A program made the translations under genes and the position numbers. Positions 49,317 to 57,845 of a DNA stretch of 64,000 nt are shown here, one piece after another. The notes beneath the pieces are model-generated. The model was not told the DNA's origin and did not search any database. It saw only the letters and a program-made list of their open reading frames with translations. The stretch covers positions 62,001 to 126,000 of the forward strand of contig NZ_FNOX01000006.1 of the NCBI RefSeq assembly GCF_900107155.1, given 5' to 3'. Within the stretch, counting starts at the first letter, position 1, and each line of letters starts with the position of its first letter. Origin of the DNA: Pseudomonas salomonii. Lineage in GTDB: Bacteria; Pseudomonadota; Gammaproteobacteria; Pseudomonadales; Pseudomonadaceae.

Positions 49317-49589
49317 GTGAACAAGTCGGAACTGATTGATGCTATCGCCGCATCCGCTGATATCCCGAAAGCTGCTGCCGGCCGTGCGCTGGACGCAGTA
49401 ATCGAATCCGTCACTGGCGCTCTGAAGGCCGGCGACTCCGTGGTACTGGTAGGCTTCGGTACTTTCTCTGTGACTGACCGCCCAGCTCGCACTGGCCGTA
49501 ACCCACAGACTGGCAAAGCACTGCAAATCGCTGCTGCCAAAAAACCAGGTTTCAAAGCCGGTAAAGCCCTGAAAGAAGCGGTTAACTAA
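49317..49589 (+). CDS. hupB: DNA-binding protein HU-beta
   Basis: The 90-residue nucleoid protein has the HU fold with [16 protein letters not shown] at the start (GTG initiator at 49317 behind AAGGGGA) and the DNA-binding beta-arm signature [21 protein letters not shown] (about 46-66). Shape and length are canonical. It lies between lon and ppiD as in other gamma-proteobacteria, with its own strong promoter. Confidence 0.97.
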   Translation: MNKSELIDAIAASADIPKAAAGRALDAVIESVTGALKAGDSVVLVGFGTFSVTDRPARTGRNPQTGKALQIAAAKKPGFKAGKALKEAVN

Positions 49590-49614
49590 GCTTCGTTCAA
49601 GCCTTGCTTACCCG

Positions 49615-49634
49615 GGTCAGACGCAGGTCTGACC
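49615..49634 (+). other. Perfect hairpin 3' of hupB
   Basis: GGTCAGAC and GTCTGACC form an 8-bp stem with a GCAG tetraloop just before the tRNA-like relic. There is no T-run. Confidence 0.5.
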
Positions 49635-49641
49635 TGGCAGC

Positions 49642-49717
49642 GGAGCGGCAGCTGACCCGCGTATCCATCGGGTCGCCAGGGCCTGGGGTGTGGTTCAAAA
49701 CCCCGTCCGCTCCGCCA
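49642..49717 (+). pseudogene. tRNA-Asp-like relic
   Basis: The 76-nt element starts GGAGCGG and ends CGTCCGCTCCGCCA, the exact acceptor ends of bacterial tRNA-Asp, with perfect 7-bp pairing, discriminator G and CCA. A T-loop TTCAAAA remains with a stem containing one mismatch. The D and anticodon arms are scrambled: GACCCG/CGGGTC forms a 6-bp stem with a 9-nt loop, and no GTC anticodon in a 7-nt loop can be placed. It is probably a decayed tRNA gene; some tRNA-like function cannot be excluded. Confidence 0.6.
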
Positions 49718-49725
49718 GTTACGAG

Positions 49726-49753
49726 AAGGCGCATCCTCGGATGCGCCTTTCTT
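49726..49753 (+). terminator. Rho-independent terminator 3' of hupB and the tRNA relic
   Basis: AAGGCGCATCC/GGATGCGCCTT, an 11-bp stem with a 2-nt loop, then TTCTT. Confidence 0.9.
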
Positions 49754-49820
49754 CTATCCGGACTCTACCCACGCTCCACGGTTGCCTAATTTTTGAAGAT
49801 CAACCGTTTCTGGGGGACGC

Positions 49821-51695
49821 ATGCTGCAAAATATCAGGGACAATTCACAAGGCTGGATTGCCAAGACCATTATCGGGATCATCGTCGCATTGATGGCGTT
49901 CACCGGTATCGAGGCCATTTTCCAGGCTTCGGGTAACAACAAGCAGGACGTGGCCAAGGTCAACGGTGAAGAAATCACCCAGACCGAACTGGGCCAGGCC
50001 GTCGATATGCAACGTCGCCAGCTGATGCAACAGTTGGGCAAGGATTTCGATGCTTCGCTGCTGCACGAAAAACTGCTGCGCGAAGCCGCTCTGAAGGGCC
50101 TGATCGATCGCAAGCTGTTGCTGCAAGGCGCCGCGGATTCCAAGTTCGGCTTCTCTGAAGCTGCGCTGGACCAAGTGATCCTGCAGACGCCGGAATTCCA
50201 GGTGGACGGCAAGTTCAGTGCCGAACGCTTTGACCAGGTGATCCGTCAGCTGGGCTACACCCGTATGCAATTCCGTCAGATGCTGACCCAGGAAATGCTG
50301 ATCGGCCAGGTTCGCGCAGGCATCGCCGGCAGCGGTTTCGTCACCGACGCCGAAGTGCTGGCTTTCGCCCGTCTGGAAAAACAGACCCGCGATTTTGCCA
50401 CCGTCAAGATCAAGACCGACCCTGCGGCGGTGAAGCTTACCGACGATGAGGTCAAGGCTTACTACGACCAGCACGCCAAAGAGTTCATGACTCCCGATCA
50501 AGTGGTCATCGATTACCTGGAACTGAAGAAGTCGTCCTTCTTCGACCAGGTCACCGTCAAGGACGAAGAGCTGCAGGCGGCCTATCAGAAAGAAACCGCC
50601 AACCTCGCTGAACAGCGTCGTGCCGCGCACATCCTGATTGAAGTCAACGACAAGACCACCGACGCGCAAGCCAAGGCCAAGATCGAAGACATCCAGGCAC
50701 GCCTGGCCAAGGGTGAGAAGTTCGAAGCCCTGGCCAAGGAGTTCTCCCAGGATCCAGGTTCGGCCAACAATGGCGGTGACTTGGGCTTTGCCGGCCCTGG
50801 CGTCTACGACCCGGACTTCGAAACCGCCCTGTATGCCTTGAACAAGGACCAGGTGTCGGCGCCGGTGCGAACCACCTTCGGTTGGCACTTGATCAAGCTG
50901 TTGGGCGTTGAAGCACCAGAAGTGCCATCGTTTGCCAGCCTGAAAGACAAGCTGACCCGTGAACTCAAGACCCAGCAGGTCGAGCAGCGTTATGTCGAGG
51001 CGACCAAGCAATTGGAAGACGCGGCATTCGAAGCCTCCGACCTGGCTCAGCCGGCGTCCGACCTGAAGCTGACCGTGCACACGTCCGCGCCGTTTGGCCG
51101 TGAAGGTGGCGAAGGTGTTGCGGCCAACCGTGCCGTGGTCACTGCTGCGTTCAGCCCGGAAGTGCTGGATGAAGGTGCCAACAGCGGCGCTATCGAGCTG
51201 GACCCGGAAACCGTCATCGTGCTGCGTGCCAAAGAGCATCTGAAGCCTGCGCAACTGCCGCTGGAAAGCGTGTCGGCTGCGATCCGCACCCAGATGACCA
51301 AAGAGCGCGCCATCGCGGCTGCCAAAACCCATGCCGACGAGTTGATCGCCAGCCTGCGTGACAGCAAGACCCCGTTGAACCAGCCGATCGACGGCCAGGC
51401 CTGGAAGGTGACTGAAGCGGCGACCCGTAACGCTGAAGCGATCGAGCCGGCCGTGCTGCAAGCCCTGTTCCGCATGCCAAAGCCTGCGGCCAAGGACAAG
51501 CCGACCTTCACCACCGTGACCCTGGCTGACGGTAGCCTGGTGATCGTGCGCTTGAACGGCGTCAACGAAGCTGCAGCCCCTACCGACGACGAAAAGGCGC
51601 AATACCGCCGCTTCCTCGCCTCGCGTATTGGCCAGCAGGACTTTGCTGCCTACCGCAAGCAGTTGGAAACCAAGGCTGACATCAAGAAGTTCTGA
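49821..51695 (+). CDS. ppiD: Periplasmic folding chaperone PpiD (SurA-N/rotamase)
   Basis: The 624-residue membrane-anchored protein has one N-terminal transmembrane helix (about 15-33, TIIGIIVALMAFTGIEAIF), a SurA-N-like chaperone region (about 35-220) and a parvulin-type PPIase domain (about 265-360, AAHILIEV ... FSQDPGSANNGGDLGF). The long C-terminal chaperone region follows. It assists outer-membrane protein folding at the Sec exit. A strong terminator follows. Confidence 0.95.
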   Translation: MLQNIRDNSQGWIAKTIIGIIVALMAFTGIEAIFQASGNNKQDVAKVNGEEITQTELGQAVDMQRRQLMQQLGKDFDASLLHEKLLREAALKGLIDRKLLLQGAADSKFGFSEAALDQVILQTPEFQVDGKFSAERFDQVIRQLGYTRMQFRQMLTQEMLIGQVRAGIAGSGFVTDAEVLAFARLEKQTRDFATVKIKTDPAAVKLTDDEVKAYYDQHAKEFMTPDQVVIDYLELKKSSFFDQVTVKDEELQAAYQKETANLAEQRRAAHILIEVNDKTTDAQAKAKIEDIQARLAKGEKFEALAKEFSQDPGSANNGGDLGFAGPGVYDPDFETALYALNKDQVSAPVRTTFGWHLIKLLGVEAPEVPSFASLKDKLTRELKTQQVEQRYVEATKQLEDAAFEASDLAQPASDLKLTVHTSAPFGREGGEGVAANRAVVTAAFSPEVLDEGANSGAIELDPETVIVLRAKEHLKPAQLPLESVSAAIRTQMTKERAIAAAKTHADELIASLRDSKTPLNQPIDGQAWKVTEAATRNAEAIEPAVLQALFRMPKPAAKDKPTFTTVTLADGSLVIVRLNGVNEAAAPTDDEKAQYRRFLASRIGQQDFAAYRKQLETKADIKKF

Positions 51696-51710
51696 TGTTG
51701 GTTTGAATAG

Positions 51711-51747
51711 AAAAGCCCCCGGTCCGAAAGACCGGGGGCTTTTTTTT
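51711..51747 (+). terminator. Rho-independent terminator of ppiD
   Basis: AGCCCCCGGTC/GACCGGGGGCT stem with a CGAAA loop, then eight Ts in total. Confidence 0.95.
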
Positions 51748-51769
51748 GCGCAATGTCCAGCTCAGAACT

Positions 51770-51826
51770 GATCGTTCCCACGCTCTGCGTGGTAATGCAT
51801 CCCGTGACGCTCTGCGTCACCCGCAC
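51770..51826. repeat. Half REP element (GATCGTTCCCACGC family)
   Basis: GATCGTTCCCACGCTCTGCG followed by a GTGACGCTCTGCGTCAC arm. The closing arm found in other copies is missing, so this is a truncated unit between ppiD and nhaA. Confidence 0.75.
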
Positions 51827-51858
51827 GCAAGTGCAGAAAGCGGGCCGCGCAGACCGGC

Positions 51859-53187
51859 TCAGAACTTCAGTTTGCCCCAGCTCAACCCAATCACCGCTGC
51901 CACGGTCGACGCCGTCAGCACACTCAGTTTGGCCGCTGCCAGGAGTTCCGGGTCGGAGAAGGCCAGGGACGAGATAAAGATCGACATGGTAAAACCAATC
52001 CCCGCCAGCAGGCCGACCAGGCCGACACCGCTCCAGGTGACACCGTCGGGCAGCTTGCAGATATTGAGTTTGACCAGCGTGACACTCGCCAGCATCACGC
52101 CCAACGGCTTGCCGATCACCAAGGCGACGATCACGCCCATAAACACGCCGTGGGGCAGCGGGTGCTCAAGGTTCAAGCCCTGTAGGCTCACACCGGCATT
52201 GGCCAGGGCGAACAGCGGCATCACGCCGAACGCGACCCACGGGTGCAACGCCGATTGCACGCGCTGCACCGGCGGCATCAGCTCACGTTGGGCTTCGCGC
52301 AGTTGCTTGAGCGGCCTGGCGACCTGGTGCGCGTCGTCGGACGGTTGCGAAAGGCGATCCATCAGCTCGTTGAAGGTACGTCCGATGGTGTCCAGGGGGC
52401 GTTCGGTGGTCGGTTTGGAACTCACCGGCGTCATCAGGCCCAGGATCACCCCGGCGAGGGTCGGGTGCACGCCGGTCTTGAGCAGGCCGAACCAGACAAT
52501 CGCCCCCGGCAGCAGATAGATCGCCGCCTTGCTGATGCCCATCCGCTGGAACACCAGCACTAAGGCCAAACCGCCTGCGGCCACCACCAGGCCCATGTAG
52601 TCCAGGCTGGCAGTGAAGAACACGGCAATGATCAGGATCGCCACGATGTCATCGATGATGGCCAGTGCCAGCAGCAACACACGCACACCGCTGGGGATCG
52701 ATTTGCCCAACAGCGCCAGCACGCCGACGGCAAAGGCAATGTCGGTGGCGGTAGGCACGGCCCAGCCACTGGCGGCGGCGGTGCCATGATTGAGCGCAGT
52801 GTAGAGGATGGCGGGCATCAATACGCCACCCAGTGCGGCGCCCAGCGGCAGGGTCGCAAGTTTCAGGTTGGCGAGTGCGCCGTCCTTTATTTCCTGGCGT
52901 ATCTCGGCGCCAACCACCAGGAAGAAGATGGTCATCAGGCCGTCGTTGACCAGAAAGTGCAGTGATCGCGACACACTGAAGTCGCCCAGCCCGAGGGTGA
53001 TCGGGGTGTTCCAGAAGTGTTCATAGGACGCGGCGGCGGGGCTGTTGGCCCAGATCAGCGCAGCAATGGCCGCCAGCAGCAGGACGATGCCGCTGACCGC
53101 CTCGATGCGTGAAAACCGCTCAAGAGCCGACAGTGCGCCCTCGGTCAAGGCCTGGGGACGAGGGATGGCAGGGTGTTTTTTGGGCAC
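51859..53187 (-). CDS. nhaA: Na+/H+ antiporter NhaA
   Basis: The 442-residue inner-membrane antiporter has about 12 hydrophobic segments. Motifs of the NhaA fold are present: [13 protein letters not shown], the [21 protein letters not shown] segment with the ion-binding-type aspartate, and [19 protein letters not shown] with the Asp-Asp pair. A hydrophilic linker at about 250-300 is longer than in E. coli NhaA (388 residues). ATG 53187. It removes Na+ at alkaline pH. Confidence 0.95.
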   Translation of the reverse strand: MPKKHPAIPRPQALTEGALSALERFSRIEAVSGIVLLLAAIAALIWANSPAAASYEHFWNTPITLGLGDFSVSRSLHFLVNDGLMTIFFLVVGAEIRQEIKDGALANLKLATLPLGAALGGVLMPAILYTALNHGTAAASGWAVPTATDIAFAVGVLALLGKSIPSGVRVLLLALAIIDDIVAILIIAVFFTASLDYMGLVVAAGGLALVLVFQRMGISKAAIYLLPGAIVWFGLLKTGVHPTLAGVILGLMTPVSSKPTTERPLDTIGRTFNELMDRLSQPSDDAHQVARPLKQLREAQRELMPPVQRVQSALHPWVAFGVMPLFALANAGVSLQGLNLEHPLPHGVFMGVIVALVIGKPLGVMLASVTLVKLNICKLPDGVTWSGVGLVGLLAGIGFTMSIFISSLAFSDPELLAAAKLSVLTASTVAAVIGLSWGKLKF

Positions 53188-53309
53188 GACAAGTCTCCAT
53201 TGGCGGCCCGACCAATGCTTTGCTTTAACCTGCGTTGTGCCCTATGCAGTCACGCACCCAGAGCGATGATAGGAAGTTGATGAATAAGTTGTAAACAATG
53301 TTGTCAGGG

Positions 53310-54647
53310 TTACGGGCTTTTTGTCGGCGGGTGCAGAAAACCGCGCGCCAATTGCTGGTACAACTCCGGCCCCATTCGCGAGCTGACGGCCTTGGCAATC
53401 AGCGCCACCGCCATCAGGCTGATCACCATCCCGTGGCTGTCGATCATCTCCATCACGATGATTGCCGAGGTGATCGGCGATTGGGTCACGGCCGCCAGAA
53501 AGCCCACCATGCACAGCGCAATGGTCGGTTGCGCTGCCAGCGCGAAGAACTCGGCTGCGTTGGCGCCCACGGCCGCGCCGACGGCCAGCGACGGGGCAAA
53601 GATGCCGCCGGGAATCCCGGAAAAATAGGTGACCACCGTGGCCAGGAAACGCGTGACCGGCGCATGCCACGGCAAGCCGACATCGGCAGCAATGATCTGC
53701 GAAGTAATCCCGTAGCCGCTGCCGAAGGACATTCCGCCGCTGAGCCAGCCCAGGATTGCCACTACCAGCCCACACGCCCCGGCGAACCACACCGGGTGGG
53801 CACGCCGCCATTCCCAGACTACAAACCTGTGGTGGCGCTGGGGCCACAGCAGCATGCGGCTGAACAGCCCGCCGAGCAGGCCGCAGCCGATGCCTGCCGC
53901 CAGCACCGGAATAATGATGTCGAGTTTGATCTCCTCAACGTCCAGATGGCCGAAATAGTTGTAATTGCCCTGCAGGGCGATGGCGACCATCCCCGATAAA
54001 ATAATCGTGCTGAGCAAGACACCGCTGGTGCGCGTTTCGAGCTTGCGCCCCAACTCTTCGACTGCGAAGGCGATGCCGGCCAACGGCGTATTGAACGCAG
54101 CGGCGATACCGGCAGCGCCGCCGGCCAGGATCAAGTCTTCGCTGCGGATGATGCGGGCATTGGGCAGGTAGCGATGGAAGAAGTGCATGATCGACGCCGC
54201 CACCTGCACGGACGGCCCTTCGCGCCCGGCGGAAAAACCGCCGGTCAACGCCAATGTACCGAGGCCTATCTTGGCGAAGGCGATACGCAAGGACACCAGC
54301 CTGCTGACGTCCTGCCCCTTGTTGGCCAGGCGGGTGGCAGCGATGACCTGGGGAATGCCGCTGCCTTGGGCACCGGCAAAAAAGCGCGTGGTCAGCCACA
54401 CCACCAGCATGCCCACCAGCGGTGTATAGAGAAAGGGCAGCCACGGATGGGCGCTGGATTGCTCGGCGAATTGAGTGAGCGCCACGTCAGCCAGGCGCGC
54501 AAACATCACCACCATCAGCCCGGCGATGGTGGCGCCGGCCCACAGGGTGATCCGGGTGCGCCAGCGCAGTGAGGTAAAGCGGCGGCGCAGTGAAATGAAC
54601 GGTTTGATCACCCAGGTGAATTCCAAATAAGTTTCAGGGTGTTTCAA
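53310..54647 (-). CDS. clcA: ClC-family chloride channel/H+ antiporter
   Basis: A protein of about 445 residues. ClC signatures are present: GAQGSGIPQV (GSGIP), GREGPSVQVAA with the gating Glu, and GGIFAPSLAVGAAVGAN. The second proton glutamate (FAVEELGRK) suggests a Cl-/H+ exchanger rather than a channel. The start is uncertain: TTG 54647 (preceded by AGGG) is used. GTG 54611 is an alternative. TTG 54647 overlaps the MFS gene end by 14 nt, so the two may be co-transcribed. Confidence 0.88.
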   Translation of the reverse strand: MKHPETYLEFTWVIKPFISLRRRFTSLRWRTRITLWAGATIAGLMVVMFARLADVALTQFAEQSSAHPWLPFLYTPLVGMLVVWLTTRFFAGAQGSGIPQVIAATRLANKGQDVSRLVSLRIAFAKIGLGTLALTGGFSAGREGPSVQVAASIMHFFHRYLPNARIIRSEDLILAGGAAGIAAAFNTPLAGIAFAVEELGRKLETRTSGVLLSTIILSGMVAIALQGNYNYFGHLDVEEIKLDIIIPVLAAGIGCGLLGGLFSRMLLWPQRHHRFVVWEWRRAHPVWFAGACGLVVAILGWLSGGMSFGSGYGITSQIIAADVGLPWHAPVTRFLATVVTYFSGIPGGIFAPSLAVGAAVGANAAEFFALAAQPTIALCMVGFLAAVTQSPITSAIIVMEMIDSHGMVISLMAVALIAKAVSSRMGPELYQQLARGFLHPPTKSP

Positions 54648-55848
54648 GGTTAACCCTATATCCAGCGCTTGTCCTCGCGATGCGCCGTGTCGCCGCCAAT
54701 GCCAACAGTACCAATCCGCCCACCGCCCAGGGGAACACCTCAACCCCCGATGTTTGCAGTAACAGGCCGCCCGCCAGCCCGCCGCCGGCGATTCCCAGGT
54801 TCCACACCGTCACCAGCATCGATTGCGCGGCATCGGCCGAGTCACCGGCAGACTTGGCCAGCGCCGTCTGCAGCAGTGCCGGCAAGCCACCAAAGGCCAG
54901 GCCCCACAGCGCCACGCTGGCATACACCGCACCGGCGGAGGTCATCCACACGCCCAGTGCCAGGGCCGCTAGCGCGAACATCACGCAACTGATGATCAGC
55001 AGGCGCCGCAAGTGTTGATCAATCAGCACGCCCGTCAGCCAGATGCTCAGCAAGGCCGCGAGACCAAACACCAGCAAGATCCGGTCGATGTCGGCTTCTA
55101 ACCCGGCAGGCACCAGCAGTGGGGCGATGTAGGTGTACAGAATGTTGTGCGCCAGTACGTAGGTAAACGTCACCCACAGCACCGGACGAATGCCCGGCAG
55201 GTTAAACACTTGGCGCAAACCCAAGCGCTGTTGCGCCGTTTGCCCGGCGAAATCCGGCAGTTGCCAGCGTGCCCACACCAGCAGCAACAGCGTCAGCCCG
55301 GTCATGATCGCAAAGCTCAGGCGCCAGCCCACCGCAGTGCCGAGGAAAGTGCCGGCGGGTACACCCAGCGACAACGCCAGCGGTGCGCCGAGCATGGCCA
55401 CAGCAATCGCCCGGCCTTGCAGACGCGGGGCCACCATCCGGCTGGCATACCCGGCCAGCAACGCCCAAAGCAACCCGGCGAATACGCCGGCAAAAAACCG
55501 CGCAACCAGGGTCAGCCCGTAATGGGTGGAGAGTGCCGTGACGCTGTTGACCAGGGCAAAGCCGCCGATGGCAATCAGCAGCAACGGACGCCGCCGCCAG
55601 CCTTGGGTCAATAAGGTCAGGGGAATGGCCGCGAGCAATGAACCGAGGGCATACAGGGTCACCAGTTGGCCGACCAACGCCTGCGAAACCTGCAGCCCTT
55701 CGCTCATTTGCGGCAACAGCCCGGCCGGCATGGCCTCGGTCAGAATCGTGATAAACCCGGCACACGCCAAGGCCAGCAAGCCGCCGAGGGGCAGTGCGTC
55801 CTTTACGGTCGTGACGGCCGGGTTGGTAATCGGGGGGCAGTCGCTCAT
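54634..55848 (-). CDS. MFS transporter, DHA1 (AraJ/Bcr-like) family
   Basis: The 404-residue protein has about 12 hydrophobic segments. The first helix region GGLLALACAGFITILTEAMPAGLLPQMSEGL is typical of the arabinose-efflux-like DHA1 branch (PbuE/AraJ/YdhP). A GYASRMVAPRLQGRAIAVAMLG loop-type motif lies near residue 130. It is divergent from a LysR regulator that probably controls it. Substrate unknown. Confidence 0.9.
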   Translation of the reverse strand: MSDCPPITNPAVTTVKDALPLGGLLALACAGFITILTEAMPAGLLPQMSEGLQVSQALVGQLVTLYALGSLLAAIPLTLLTQGWRRRPLLLIAIGGFALVNSVTALSTHYGLTLVARFFAGVFAGLLWALLAGYASRMVAPRLQGRAIAVAMLGAPLALSLGVPAGTFLGTAVGWRLSFAIMTGLTLLLLVWARWQLPDFAGQTAQQRLGLRQVFNLPGIRPVLWVTFTYVLAHNILYTYIAPLLVPAGLEADIDRILLVFGLAALLSIWLTGVLIDQHLRRLLIISCVMFALAALALGVWMTSAGAVYASVALWGLAFGGLPALLQTALAKSAGDSADAAQSMLVTVWNLGIAGGGLAGGLLLQTSGVEVFPWAVGGLVLLALAATRRIARTSAGYRVNLETP

Positions 55849-55924
55849 GTTCCGTCTCCATGCAAAAGGTCAGGAGGCAGAGTAGGGGGCTGTGGGTTGC
55901 GGAAAAACAGGCTAAGGTTCCGAA

Positions 55925-55956
55925 CTTATCGGACATCAAAGTCCGTAATCGATAAG
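55925..55956. promoter_or_regulatory. Nested inverted repeat in the MFS-LysR intergenic region
   Basis: CTTATCG (55925-55931) and CGATAAG (55950-55956) enclose CGGAC (55930-55934) / GTCCG (55941-55945). It is just upstream of the LysR start and a likely binding site of that regulator. Confidence 0.5.
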
Positions 55957-55964
55957 GATGGGCG

Positions 55965-56861
55965 ATGGACAGTCTGAGTAGCCTTGCGGTGTTCGTGCAG
56001 GTTGCGGAAACCCGCAGCTTTACCGCTGCTGGCCGCGTGCAGGGGGTGTCGTCTTCGGCCGTGGGCAAAAGCATCGCGCGCATGGAAGAACGCCTGGGCG
56101 TGCGGCTGTTTCATCGCAGCACACGCAGCGTCACCCTGACCGGCGAAGGCGCGCTGTTCCTGGAGCGCTCGCGACGGATTCTGGCCGAGGTGGAAGCGGC
56201 CGAGCAGGAATTGACCGAGGCCGGCGCCACGCCCCGAGGTACATTGCGCATCAGCTTGCCGCAAGTGCGTGGCTTGTTGATGCCGGTGCTCAGCGACTTT
56301 ATGCGCGCCTACCCGGACATTGAACTGGATGTGGACTTCTCCGATCGCATGGTCGACGTGATCGAGGAAGGTTTTGATGCGGTGATTCGCACCGGCAAGC
56401 CGGAAGATTCACGGCTGATGGCACGTCGTCTGGGGCATTATCAACTGGTCCTGGTGGCCACGCCGGGTTACCTGGCCCAGCATGGCACGCCGCAACAGCC
56501 GCAGGATTTGAGCGGCCATGCCTGCCTGCGCCACAAGTTCTGCGCCACCGGCAAGCTGGAGCCCTGGCCACTGCGCCCGGTGCCGGGCGTGGCGGAGCCG
56601 GTGCTGCGTGCGCCGCTGGTCAGCACCACCATCGAGTCCCTCAGCTATGTGGTGCACGAAGGGCTGGGCATCGCCTGCCTGCCGGACTTTATGGTCAAGG
56701 AGGCGGTGCGCCAGGGGCGTCTGCAACGGGTGCTGGATGAACATCTGGTCCACCGTGGCAGTTTCTGGATGCTGTGGCCCTCGAGTCGCTTCGCCTCGGC
56801 CAAGCTGCGGGTGTTTATCGACCATATGTCTGCCGGGCTTTTCCCTGCGCAGGCGGTGTAA
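55965..56861 (+). CDS. LysR-family transcriptional regulator
   Basis: The 298-residue LysR protein has an N-terminal helix-turn-helix (about 1-60, LAVFVQVAETRSFTAAGRVQGVSSSAVGKSIARMEERLGVRL) and an effector-binding domain (about 90-295) of the PBP2 type. AAGGA lies before ATG 55965. It is divergent from the MFS gene across 116 bp holding a nested palindrome, so it probably controls that transporter. Confidence 0.92.
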   Translation: MDSLSSLAVFVQVAETRSFTAAGRVQGVSSSAVGKSIARMEERLGVRLFHRSTRSVTLTGEGALFLERSRRILAEVEAAEQELTEAGATPRGTLRISLPQVRGLLMPVLSDFMRAYPDIELDVDFSDRMVDVIEEGFDAVIRTGKPEDSRLMARRLGHYQLVLVATPGYLAQHGTPQQPQDLSGHACLRHKFCATGKLEPWPLRPVPGVAEPVLRAPLVSTTIESLSYVVHEGLGIACLPDFMVKEAVRQGRLQRVLDEHLVHRGSFWMLWPSSRFASAKLRVFIDHMSAGLFPAQAV

Positions 56862-56953
56862 TAACGCTGTGACGTTTTACCGACAGGAATGTGCGCGCCA
56901 ACCCTGCGTTCTGTTGCACAATAGCGCCCTGACTGTTTTCCTCAGGATTTTCG

Positions 56954-57844
56954 ATGTCGACATCATTTCACTTGCGTAGCCTCGGGTTGGCGCTGGTGCT
57001 GGCGGGCGCTGCGGGCTGCTCGTCACCCAAGACCGCTATTTATGAACATGAAAATTTCGACGACTCCGGCACGTTCTCCCGTGATTACCCGGTCAGCGAC
57101 GTGGCGGCCTGTGAAGCGGCGCGACGTGCGCTGTTGAGCCAGGGTTACATCATCACCAGCAGCGACCCCAAGCTGGTGGTGGGTAACAAGAGCTTCCAGC
57201 AGACCGGCGAAACCCATCTGCAAATCAGCTTCAACGTGGTGTGTGCCGATGATGGCAAAGGCGCCAAGCACTCAACCATGTTCGCCAACGCCTTGCAGGA
57301 CCGCTACGCGCTGAAGAAGGTCAACAACTCCGCCAGCCTCGGCGTGGGTGTGTTGGGCTCGGTGTCGATGCCGATCGGCTCAACCGATGATTCGATGGTC
57401 AAGGTGGCCAGCGAGACGGTGACGGCACCAAAGTTTTACGATCGCTACTTCTCGCTGGTGGATGTGTTCCTGCCCCAGGACGTGAAGGCGGCCGAACATA
57501 TTTCAGAGAAGCCCAAGGCTGAGCTGGGCGTGCCGGAGCCGAAAGCGGCTGCGCCTGCTGATAAGCCTGCGCCTGCCGATAAGGTAGCGCCGACCGATAA
57601 GGCTGCGCCGACCGATAAGGTCGACGCGCCCAAGGACGCATCGGTAGCGCCCGCCGTGTCGGAACCGCTGGCACCGCCGCCAGAGGCGGCACCGATTTCG
57701 CCACAGGCCGAGCCAGCGCCGACCACTGCGCCGACCACTGCGCCAACACCTGCACCGGCTGCGGAACCAGCGCCTGCGCCGACCAACCCGAACCTGCCGG
57801 CGCCGACAGAGGCGATTCCACCACTGCCGACGCCTGGGCAGTAA
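56954..57844 (+). CDS. DUF2242-type lipoprotein with Pro/Ala-rich tail
   Basis: The 296-residue predicted lipoprotein has the signal LVLAGAAGC (Cys about 22). A globular domain (about 25-180: YEHENFDDSGTFSRDYPV, CEAARRALLSQGY) matches the DUF2242 pattern. A low-complexity region then runs to the end, with short repeats of ADK/TDK (about 198-220) and many Pro/Ala. The tail resembles linkers that span the cell wall. Function unknown. It converges on the E1 gene with 1 nt between stops. Confidence 0.75.
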   Translation: MSTSFHLRSLGLALVLAGAAGCSSPKTAIYEHENFDDSGTFSRDYPVSDVAACEAARRALLSQGYIITSSDPKLVVGNKSFQQTGETHLQISFNVVCADDGKGAKHSTMFANALQDRYALKKVNNSASLGVGVLGSVSMPIGSTDDSMVKVASETVTAPKFYDRYFSLVDVFLPQDVKAAEHISEKPKAELGVPEPKAAAPADKPAPADKVAPTDKAAPTDKVDAPKDASVAPAVSEPLAPPPEAAPISPQAEPAPTTAPTTAPTPAPAAEPAPAPTNPNLPAPTEAIPPLPTPGQ

Positions 57845-57845
57845 C

